From the NCBI GenBank assembly GCA_022577435.1, contig JAKOON010000012.1, positions 12,358,585 through 12,422,584 of the forward strand: a DNA stretch of 64,000 nt, read 5' to 3'. The translations under genes and the position numbers were made by a program. The DNA comes from Embiotoca jacksoni. Taxonomy: Eukaryota; Chordata; Actinopteri; Embiotocidae. Shown here in pieces: positions 11,018-22,874 of this stretch. Each line of letters starts with the position of its first letter. Within the stretch, counting starts at the first letter, position 1. A model generated the notes under the pieces. It did not search any database. It was given only the letters and a program-made list of their open reading frames with translations, and was not told the origin of the DNA.

Positions 11018-14000
11018 CTGTGGACAGACCACAGGGGGGTGCCAGAGAAAAAGGCAAGATTAAATAGAGGCTGCAGACTGCACTGTAAAATGAAGTGGCT
11101 TGGTTGTTCGTGAGAGGTTTGAAAAAGCCAGAAAAGAAAAAAAAAAAAAAAAATGGCACTTTGATAACCGAGAGAAGAAAAACTCAAGAAATATTTCAAT
11201 CGCTATTTCATTGGGCATCTTACCAATTGTGATCTTCCCTGTGTCTTCAGCGTCGATGGCGGTAAACAGTCGTGACACGCCGAGGTGAGCAACTCCTAAA
11301 GCCGTCTTCAGAACAACTGCCAACTCCCGCTCTGTGATGGCACCATCCTCCTCTGCCTCAAACATCTGGCGAAGATAAAGTGCGAGGACATGCAGACATC
11401 ATCTATTTAGCTTTGCCTTGGGCAATGACACTCTGATAGTGTTTGCAGATCAGGAGCCGGTGCTCAAGGCGTTCGCGAGCCTACAGGTCAAAGAGGTCGC
11501 ACAGCTTCCTCAATTCAAAAATATATAAAGCAGTTCAAAACACCACAATGACACAAACTAAGCCATTTGGTTTTTATGCAGCCACAACAACTGATCAGTT
11601 GCAACGATAACACCCTGAATGCACCAGTCATCTAATAATATGAAAGGCAGATCTGAGCACGAGTGTGCAGAAAATACAGTGTAAACGTGTCTGTGTGCTA
11701 TGTACTAATGGAACAATAATTTCATTACTCCACTTGCAAAAACTAAAAGAACCTACAGTATGTGGCATTATAATGTAAAAAAATGACATGCTGATGACAT
11801 CGAAACAAACACAGAGAACTCTGTTCCGCCTGGTGGCAGGATAAGCATACAACCTGAAACGGAGCATACCTTGAAGGCCAATTTCATCGTTTCCAGAGTT
11901 TTGGCAGGTCTGCATACGACAGATAAGGCTATCACATATTCTCTAATATCCATGCTGTTATCTTCATGCTGGGAAAAAAAGACAAAACAAACAGAGAACA
12001 CAGAGAAAGATGAAGAAAGAGCATGTGAGCAGGACTTCCATATTTCAGAGGTACCTACGGGTGATTTTTGTTTCGGTCACAAACACACTGCTGCAATAAA
12101 GCCTTTATTGCTTGTTTGTGTACTATCCTGCAAATATATCCCCTCATTGAAAAGCAAGGTGCTGTGATAAGTTCCCAAAAAAGCATCTGGCTTTAATTCA
12201 ATTTTATAGACTCATTTCTGAAATGACTGCTTCAAATCGTGCCCTAAACTATAGCAAAGATTGTTCACTACCTATGCATCACATCTCCAGTTATGTATTG
12301 TTGGAACGTCATTTTATTGCAGTTTTGTATTTGAATCAGCGTGACACAAAAGACACACAAACCGAGTAGTAGCAGGTGCAGTTGACTGGAAAGTCTCGAG
12401 AGATTTTACCTCATCAAAAAGAGCAAACATGTCTCGCAGCATATCTGAAACTGGCACATCGAGGAACTGAGCAAAGTCCTCCAAGTCCAGCTTCTGTCCC
12501 TCCAGCTTCCTGGCTCTGTTCCCATACTCCTGCAGAACCTTCTCAATGTTCCAGGGTTTCAGCCTGAGAGCACAAGGGGAGGAAACTTTATGTTAATTCA
12601 CATCCTAATATGAACAATGTGAGCAAGGGAATTCAGAAGTCCCATGATAAAATCAAAAAATAACAATTTTTTTTTTTTTTTTTTTTTTTTTACAGAAGAG
12701 CAGAAAGAGATTACTTTTAATTGATTGCTTGAAATTACACAGGAGCACTTAACATCCTGGCCAGAGACGCCGACAACAGAGCAGTCATCAGACGCCATCC
12801 CACTATTTGAGGTGAGACTTCTTGTCTTGGCGTTCGGTCTCCTGACAACACATGCAATCTACTTAAATCTCAAAAAGTGACCCAGAAAATGTTGAGGATT
12901 TTCAACTGTGTTAATTTGTCTAAAAATGTTTAGAGATTTGATTGTCTGGTCTTTCTCTGGATTGAACAGGAAAAATGGATATCAAAAAAACATGTATGGA
13001 GGTAGCTTGAAAAATAATCCAGACATGATTGTGAACCGTTTATTGTGCCATCAGGCTCTGCTTGTTACATCTGAGATCATGTGGTGTTTTTTTTTTTTAA
13101 GCAGTCAGTCAGTCGGTCTGTGTGCAGCTGTTGTATTCTCCCATGGAGAACATCCAGCGTGTAGCAGCACGCGTCCTGTGTGAGCTGGCCCGGGATAACG
13201 AGGCCGCGGAGGCCGCCGAGGCCGAGGGAGCCACCGCCCCACTCACAGAGCTGCTGCACAGCCGCAATGAAGGAATTGGGATGTAAAAAAAAACAAAAAA
13301 AACACACTAATTCACATACTTCTCAATTAGTTTTTAAACTACACAAATCCTCTGAAGATCCAGTCCAACTTTGCAGTGAGTGCTTGGGATTAGATAACAC
13401 GCTGGCCTACGATATGATGACTCTCCACTGTGACATGGATCTCAATGAGGTACAACTTTGTAACTTTAGATTGTATTATTGTATTTGCTGTATTTTCTGT
13501 AATCTCATTTACTTCTATTTTTCCTTCTCGGCTTCCCATCAACCCCCCACATTGTCTGCCTTTCCACTGTCGTTGGCTAAGGAAGGAGGAGGCTATTATA
13601 CACCTCCCCTGATGCACATGGTGCTGCCAGTTGCTTCTCACCAGCTGCTGGACAGAGTTTCACAGGGAAGCCGCACCCCAGAGTCCGACCTAAGCAGGCA
13701 CCCGACCGAGCGCGTGTCACCAGTGCATTGACCCCGCCTTCTGATTTGTACACACGACTGGTTGCAGTTACTGGACCTCACAGCCAAGCCCGAGATGCCA
13801 CTGACAGAGGCTGAATCCTTGCCCTGTCTCACCCTTGTGCGGTTGACTTGGTGATCATTGACTGATGCATTGGCGAGTTGAAGCGACTCACCCCAGCCTC
13901 CTGACGAGCTTGGCAAACTCCAGCAGACAGGTGTCGACTGGCAGTTTGAGCTGGCCTTCTGCCATCGCCAGCTGGCAGTCTTCAAATGAATAGTCTGTGA

Positions 14001-17000
14001 TGGGTACGCCCAGGGCTCTGAGCACAACACAGAGCAGACAATGATGGGGACATTAGTGTGTGCAAATCAATACAACTTTGCATACGATTCGTGAGGCCAA
14101 TGTAGTCGCCGATGCCGGTACTTCCATGTTGAGAACAACGTGCATACTAGGTTATTGGCGATCTGTACAACTCGAGTTTCTCATCCTCGGCCCAAAGTGG
14201 TGAAGCACATAATGAAAGAGTTTATGAAAACACAGGAAGTCAGTACAACTTGCACAACATAAGCACTGAATCAGACTTCACATATAGTAGACAGCAACAG
14301 CGGGCGGGACACAACTGGAATGATGTTTCTCATTCAACTATGAGCGGACACATAATTATTATGCCTACAAAAGGAAACAAACAAGGCCATGACAACGTGT
14401 ATATTTAATATGTTCTGATTAGATCACAATGAAACCGTAAAAGCAGTTGTGGATGAAGGAAAAACTTTGCCACCCATATTTGACTTTATGACTTGCTTGG
14501 GCAGCAAATGATGATCTGACAATTACTTAATCAATTATTGGATCTGCTGTTTTCTCTTTAGAATTTCAGATACTAGTAAAAAAAAAAATGTCTACTAGTG
14601 TTTCCCAAAGCTGAAGGTGCAGCCCAAAATATCCTGTCCACAACCAAAAGATATTTAGTTTATCGTCACGGACGACTGACGGAACCACAAACTATTCACA
14701 TTTAAGAAACTGCAATCAGAAAATCGGAGCATTTTTTTTCCTCAAAACATTACTCAGCATGATCGATTGTCAAAATAGTTGTTGATACATTTTTTTTGTT
14801 GATTAGTTAATCAATCTATTGACTAATCGTTGCAGCTCTAGAACAGTTCAGCCCACTTTAAAACCAAAGCCATTCAGTGATGGAACTGTGTTAAAACCAC
14901 AGCTGCATCTGGCTCTCTGTTCAACAGTAAAAATATAGTTTCCTTTGCTTCCTTCCCTAAATGAAAGAGATAATGAACTGTCTGAATGATGAACCGAACC
15001 AGAGCTCGTTGTACCTTCTAACTGCCAAGAAAAACAAAAGTTAACAAACAAAATAAATGAAGTATCACAACTTCGTGGTTTGAACGTGAAGACATTTCAC
15101 TTACTTTGCCATGACACGTCTCACATTGATAGCAAAGAGAGCGGGATTCCTTTTCTCCTCCTCTGAGGGAGTGTAAATAGGAAGGAACTGTGGAGAGAGA
15201 GCAAATGTTATCAACGGGCCAAATCACAGACACTACAGGTGATTTGATTTTTTTTTAATTTTTTTTTTTTTTTTATATATGGACATATTATTCAAACAAC
15301 AAGTTCAAAAACATGGAGGAGATACGTTCACCCTTACCTCTATCACAAATTCATTGTGTAACTGGCAGAGTGTCAGCCACAAGATTTCAAATCTGGATAA
15401 TATAAAGTCATTATTAACAACAATAAACAAACAAAAACAAACAAAACAATACTGACACAAAGAGCCTTAATAGAGAAACAGTTTTGACAGAACAAAATCC
15501 ACTTTATTTACATTTTGTTTACATTTATTAATACCCCCTAGTGACAAGAAACTTTTTAAAATATAAATAATAATTACTATTATATTTTATATAATCAATT
15601 AATCATTATGGCATGTACGTATAGTTCTTATTTGGTACTGGTAAAGTTATACTGCCGAGGACACAATTGGAAAAAATAAAACACACTGTCTTAGTAGAAA
15701 TGTGTGATATTACAAGAGATAAATCATTTTGTGTATTTTATGTATTTGAACCCAAGTCAGGTTTGTTTATATTTTATTTATCTATTGTTTGACTTTCTGC
15801 TGACACAGAATGCATATACATTTCCTACTGTATCTTAATATTAACACCACCATATAACAATAACAACTATTACATTTTTGAATTGATGTACTTACGCTCC
15901 TGGCCCTTGCCACGTCCACGTGATTGTGTCCTGTAAAAAAAAAAAAAAAAAAACACATAAAAGCAGTGATATCATGAGACAGAGAGATATAAAAACAAGT
16001 TCAAATATTTTGGGATGCATTTTCAGACTAACTGTTCCACTAAAATAAGAGTGCAGCTTATTTGCATGCAAAAAAATATGATTGCGTAATCAGGTCGGCG
16101 CAGGAAATTAGTTTGTATTCATCACTCTACAGTCAGACTAGTTTAAACATTGGTTTACACGCAGTTTGGATAACCAGATTCTTCAGCCAACAACAAAGCT
16201 TTTATCCCAGATTTGGCATGTTTTTAAATATATTTGACATACATTAGCTCTGGGCTGATATGGCCAAGTGCTTAGGATTCGTAAAAAGAAAAAAAAAAAC
16301 TTGTGCTAACTGTTATTCTTTAAACTGGAAAGCTTATGTTGACATATCTAAAATCAGGCTGCTGCAAAAAAGCAGGAGATGCACGAGTTAATCCTGGAAC
16401 GTCTCATGGCCAGATAACCTGTATTTACACGAGGCAAATTAAGAAATACATTTGAGTCATATTGCTTGTAACCTGTTCGGGGTGTGTCATTAACTATAAC
16501 ACACAAAAAAAGCTTGTGAAATGTTGATGTGTGTTTTTCTTATTCACTAATAAGTGTGGCGATATATCTCGTAGAGTAACACCAGCCAAACCCAACTCAG
16601 TCAGCACAGTAATCGATAATCACAATCACTTGCTCGTGGCTTTATAGCACGAGGACCACATTGCTCCACTGTTTGGTGGTGTTTGCCGAGTGCAGATGAA
16701 CAGAAGGGGCAACTCTTCCAATTTTGAATGGCAAAAACATGGAGATTTTTCAGCACGTCATTCTGCCATTAATTTGTCCTTAAACTAGCTTACCAGTTTA
16801 TTTGGGTAACGAATCACTACAGGCTGCACTGGCACAGCTGGGATGAAGGCCCCTACAAGAGTAAAACACACAACGCAGATTTAGTTCAACTTCACAAATC
16901 TGTATGAACAATAAATTGTGCTGAAACAAGATCCCACAAATTAGGACAGTAAAAACACATTTATACAATCTGCACTCAATAATGACATTTTATTGACAGC

Positions 17001-20000
17001 TAAAAATTACACAACCTCATTTCATACCCAATTGTTTTTTTGTATATCAAAGGTCTTAGTGACATTAAAAATGTGTTATTTGGAAAAGACCAGTTTAAAT
17101 TTAGGTTTTAACTTTTACATCATATTCAAAAACTTTGACATGAATAAAAAAAATACACTACATGCTGTGAAGTATGAGGGAAAGCGATGGTTAAACAGCT
17201 GACGCCATAACTTCAAAAGAGCATAAAGAAAAGAAAGCTGAAAAAAAAATAACAGGAGTATAGCTACCTGGCTTAAAGGTGATGAGGCAGGATCTATTGG
17301 TGCACGTTCCCTCTGGAAAAATCATGATCTGTAGGGAAGGGAAGGAAATGAGTCAGTAGTGGATTCTGCAGTCCTGGATTTTACCAATAACATTTTTGTC
17401 GTGAATATTCATTTTCAGGAATATGCAGTTATATCTAGTTTTGGAATTAAAAACTGCCGTTAATGTTGAAAACCCAAGTTATACCCAAAGTAAGATGCTG
17501 TATGACTGTATTTCATATTTTGGAATAATAATTTGTCAGTACATCAAATTTACAAATATGTCAACAGGAAATGTTCCAAAAGCTGCCTTGCAGTCAGTAA
17601 ATCAGTTGAGATGTTTGTTGATAGATTTCAATCCTGTGTTTGGCAAATGTGTTGTAAAAAAAAAAAAAAAAAAAAAAGTCAACTTAAGTCTGCTGGTGTT
17701 GAAAAGTGTTGCTCTTTTGGATGAATTTGGTAGCTGCATTTGTATGTGTGACTTCTATATTTCGTCCACTTACCTGAGGCCATTCCCCTCCAGAGTGGGC
17801 TCTGCGTTTGATCTCCTCCACAGTCTTCTTTCTGGAGTCCTGGTCTGACCGTGACACAAACACGGGCCTGATGTACTTAATCAAAGCTAGAAGCAAAAGG
17901 CAAAGAGAAGATGGAGATAATATAAAAATAATAATAATACAGAAACAGTTGCCTCAAACAACAACAACAACAACTTGTTTCTTCAATAACGTTCATGATC
18001 CTAACTATAAAACAATCACACATTCAGTAGCACAAACACTTTACTGCACAAGCTAAGAAAGACTCAACAAGGGAGAGATCAAAGCACCTCTTTGCGTCAG
18101 CCAAATGCCCTAACAGTGTTTCTAAACAAAGCTCGAGATGCATACGTATCTAACTCGTGCAACGAGCATCTCACAAGTCTGGCTTTCCTCTCTGATTACA
18201 GGCCAGGAATGAGGAATTTCCAGCTACGTTAGAAACAATCCAGTCAGGGTTTTGAAGACCCGTGGGGTAATTGTACGCATTTCAAATGACATTGCAAAAA
18301 GCAAAGATCTCGTGAAGATCCAGCTGCAAGCTGGATTGATTAAGATAAGGAGGAATCTCTACAGCAAGGCCAAGCATCAACAGACTAAATCCACAATAAT
18401 CAATATCAGCCGACTGTGCTTCGCTGTTTGATCTACACTGTGAAGCTGAGCAGTGGCACTGAAAATATCAAAACGATATGACTGTCTTAATGTTACTGTT
18501 TTACAATAATGTGTGTCAGGAGTTGTAGCTGGTGTAAATCCAAACAGGAACAGACGCAGTTCACTGCATCAAGCACCTGTGACTATTTTGACATTGTGCG
18601 TATTTGTCGCGCAAACAATGCATAACCTTTCAAAAGGTTCCTCAGCGTAGTGACACCACAACTTCCTATCTCACTTCCTATAGCCACTTGATTGTACAGA
18701 CTAAGACGTCCCTTTACAGCAATCAAACTAAAAGTTACGCAACAGCAACGTTGTTGCATAATGATAGGAAGAACTCGCTTAAAATCCAAAGTGTCACTTG
18801 CATGAGACATTTGCTCAGCATAGCAGACCTACAAATGAACAAGGACATGATACGGAAACTGAGACTAGACACAGACGGGGTCAAAGATTTGCAGGGGTTG
18901 TATAGATGTCAGAAGCATTTTCTTGTACATTCTAATGCAAACTCAGCAAAATAAATGTTTCTGGTGGCCCTGAGACAAAAAGCTGAAAAGACAGAGGCAG
19001 ACGTTTAAGATGAAGAAAGAAGAAGAGGGTGAGGTCGTTAGAAGAAGAAATTGATTCTAACTGTGAGCTGTCGGCTGACAGGAAGGGATTAGGGCTCGAG
19101 CTGGTACCCTGAGAGACACTGCACACGTCACTGTGGCTGATCAGGTCTTAATGCCTATTCTGGATTCCACGTGCATTGATGTGCTTGGCTGAACGACTCA
19201 TTTGTGCAGCTTCATTGAACATTTTAGGATATTCCAACGTAGAGTCAACAGAAACACCAGGATACAGCTATACAATAAATGAATCATGAATTTGTAACAT
19301 CTATTTATTTGTTTATACCGTACTTTACGACAAAACATGATCTCAGCTGACTGCATGTTGTTGACGCTGACAATTGGCCATCGAGCAAATATGCATAAAT
19401 ATGGTTTCACTGCTGCAGGGCCAACGAATAAAGCTGCTTTAACTTGGCAAACCCTCCCTCAGCCTGGAGGTAACAATGTGACTAATTACTGACTTAGTGG
19501 GAGGAGGAGAAAGGAAGGCTAAAATAACACACACAGACCTTTAGTGTATCTCCTGCTGGCAGCAAAATAAGAACCAATGCCTCAACTGGCAAGCAGAGAA
19601 GTAACTGAACTTGCAAGCTACTTAACAGGATCGGCTGCTGTTGCGGTAGTGCGTGTACTGAACGCAACTGAACGAGGCCTACCTGACCACTGCACTGAAC
19701 TTTAAGTTGTGCACAGACAGAAACGCTGCACAGCTATCTGGATGGTGCCTCTGCTCAGTGGGGTCCATCAGTGGCAGTGAATAGAATTAAAGCAATCGCT
19801 AATCAGCAGGAAGGGGGTTGAACCGTCAGGACTCCCCTGACTTCTCATGTTGAGGCTGGTAGGTCCTGATTTTAAGATGCAGGTTGAAAAATAGAAATGC
19901 AGAAACAGTCAGGTTGAGGCAGGATTTCCATTTTTGCAACTTGAATTCCCCTGTTCTTAAGGTAACAGTCACAGACAATCCAATGTGCGGTTTACTTACT

Positions 20001-22816
20001 GCCCCAGAGAGGTATATCCTTGCTCTCAGCCTTCATGACAATTGAGCACATTGTCATTGTGACTGGGATGGCATCAAAGTATGAAGAGTGGGGTGCCAGG
20101 GTGAGGATGGGTGCTTCTGTTGGCAAAGCCCTTCGCCCTTTCACAGTCATCCAATGGAAACCTCCCGCAAACCACATGACCCGCATGAGGATTTTCAGAA
20201 TTATGTCCACCAGTCTGAAAACAAGACTATACATGTGTGAGGGGCACTTTTCATTTACACAGTGGTTAAAAAACAACAACAACACACACTGTGCGTGATA
20301 TAACATACTTTGTTAAAGCAGCAGCATCAATAATCAACAACATCCACAGCACTGGATTACATGACAGATGTACGGATGCATATACCCAATTACAACATCA
20401 TGAGCGACATAGAAGATTAAAACTAGGTTAATAGTATGAACGAGTGAGTCGTGACGAGAGGGGGAAACAACACCATGACACTATGAAATAACACCGACAC
20501 CCTGAGAGACACCGTGTGTAGAATCTGCCATTAGTGTAGTCTGCTCCTCTGAGTGTGTTATGCCTCACCCTGCCTTGCCCAACCTGTCGGGGCGCATTGT
20601 TTCTTCCCTCGCATGACTGGTGAGATGTCACAACTTAAAGAGTCCAAAACCTCTCTTCATTCAGAAGACTTGCTAGGATCTTGTCTTTCATAAAAGTGTC
20701 ATTATTATTATTATTATTATCCCATCATCCAAAAAAACATGCACCTCAGGTCAGGTTACCTGGCGCCGCGCTAGTGGCAGCCTGCTGCAGCAGCTCCCCC
20801 CTGAGAGCCCCCCTGCTGTAGTAAAGAAATTTCCCCTCGGGGATTAATAAAGTGTATAAAAAAAAAAAAAAATTAAGAAGTAAATAAGCAGCAAGAACAA
20901 ATTATTTTTGACAAACAGCCCTTTTATATGCGAGTTTTAAAATCAACACGGGTGCTGTATTAGTAGAGTGTTACTGCAAACTGCGAAATGCAGTTAAAAA
21001 AAAGGAAATTCAATTAATCATACTGTAAGCAGGTAACCTAAACTATTCTGATTCATATCACTATCTTGGTTGCTACCCACCTGTGTCTGGATTTCACTTC
21101 CTTGTCTTTTTTCTTACCTACTTGATCTTTACTTCACCTCTCCCATGAACCTACTCACACGTTTAAGGTACAAGCATTGTCTATCAACGAGTCTCCTGTA
21201 AAAACAACCTGACATCATTCACCTACATATTCATTAACTGTTCCAGTTGTATTTTTTTACTTTTTTTTGTTTTAAACAAGTGTAAAGTAAGAGGAGACCT
21301 GAAGCTTCTGTGGGAGTTTCTTGAACAGACCACTACACAAACAGGGGAAAAAGAACCAGAGGGTTGAACAGCTGAACCATCACACCTCGAGAATGACTCC
21401 GAATTAAATGTCATAGGAAACTAAGTCACACTGTCATTTCGTTTGTTTTGTTGTTTTACCTAAATTTTAAAAAATTTCCCCTCGGGGATTAATAAAGTAA
21501 ATACCTACCTACCTACCTACCTACCTAAAACTGGAAGTTAGGCTTCGGCCGTATCACCGTATTAAGCTGCGGTTCTTAGAAATCCCCCAAAATATGATAG
21601 ACAATAGAAAGGCTTCAAGCATATTTTTCTAAGAGGACAGAAAACAGTGATGATAGAGGAAATCGCCAGAAGAAGAAGAAGAAGCAGGGAGCCAAACTGT
21701 ATTGATTGTAAGATGAGTTGGGATACGGGCCTCCCGGATTGGGAATCTCTGGGATCAAATGATGCAGGTGAGCCAACCAACACGAACAAAGGTGTGTGTA
21801 CAATTTGCTACAAGAACATTATATAGATGTACTTCTGATAAAGTGATATACAAGAAGCATAAATAAAGGATGCTATCAAAGATTTTTGGTTGGCTCACAC
21901 TTGATTATTATTTTTTTCAAATTATATCTAGAGCCCTATTTTTCTCTTATTCACCTAAAGTACCTCAAGAATCCCTGACTGAACATGATATATTCCTGAC
22001 CATAAGAGTGGGTCCCTCCCATTAACCTATAATTGTTTTCACTACATGCACTGGGTATTGCATATTTGGGAATGCCTGTCAGCAAGAAAGTTAGCTAATT
22101 GCAGTTATTAAGTTTGAATTATGTCTTTCTTGGTAAGAAATAATGAAATGATTACAAAAGCGACTGTAGCCAACAGAAGAATAATTTGGAGGTAGAAATG
22201 ACTGGCGGTTAGGTCAGTTTAACTCGTCATCTGTTTTTAACAACAACAATAATAATAGTGATAATAATAATAATAATAATAATAATAATGTGCAATAACA
22301 AAATATTAGCCAAAAGCATTAAATCATGCAAAGACTCATGCAGATATGTTTTTAGACAGCACTGTAGGCTACAACAATGTCAAACATGTGTGGCAATAAT
22401 GAGTTTATGTTGCCATATATCGTATTTCACCATCAAACTTTGAGATGGTATTAAGGCAAGTAAAAATAGATACCGCCCAAGCATGCTGTAACATATTACA
22501 CATTTCTGCTCCTCTGACATAGTTGCAGTGTTACAGCCACAGGTGCAACACTGCACAAGTAATTCCGAGAATAAATACCTTGCCTGTGCTTCCTGAAATG
22601 CAGAATTCGTTTAAAACACCCCCCCCTCCCCCCCCCCCACCACCACCCCCACATATGCGTAACAAAGCACTCACCTTCTCCAGAGGCACTGGGGTTCAAC
22701 GGTGGTCTCGGAGCGCCCTATTGAGGCAAGGAAGGCAAAAGGCCAAGCCAGCAGCATCATGAATGCAGCCATGAGTAGACGGATGGGGAATAGTGTAACT
22801 GTCATTAATGCAATCT

Positions 22817-22874
<58 letters not shown>

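Larger units (their letters stand above)
11018..12409 (-). other. lpcat1 introns 11-13
   Basis: Intron 13 is 11018-11223, intron 12 is 11366-11869 and intron 11 is 11969-12409; exons 12 and 13 lie between them. They are short and A/T-rich. Nothing else was recognised in them. Confidence 0.85.
15188..17773 (-). other. lpcat1 introns 4-8
   Basis: Intron 8 is 15188-15337, intron 7 is 15393-15895, intron 6 is 15931-16793, intron 5 is 16853-17267 and intron 4 is 17329-17773; exons 5 to 8 lie between. All are AT-rich with A/T runs (for example 17656-17677). No other gene was seen. Confidence 0.85.
20215..22674 (-). other. lpcat1 intron 2
   Basis: 2,460 bp. Contains two LINE/SINE-type 3' tails (20758-20875 and 21473-21526), (ATT)n at 20700-20720, (AAT)n at 22257-22289 and a C-rich run at 22618-22650. 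Confidence 0.8.
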
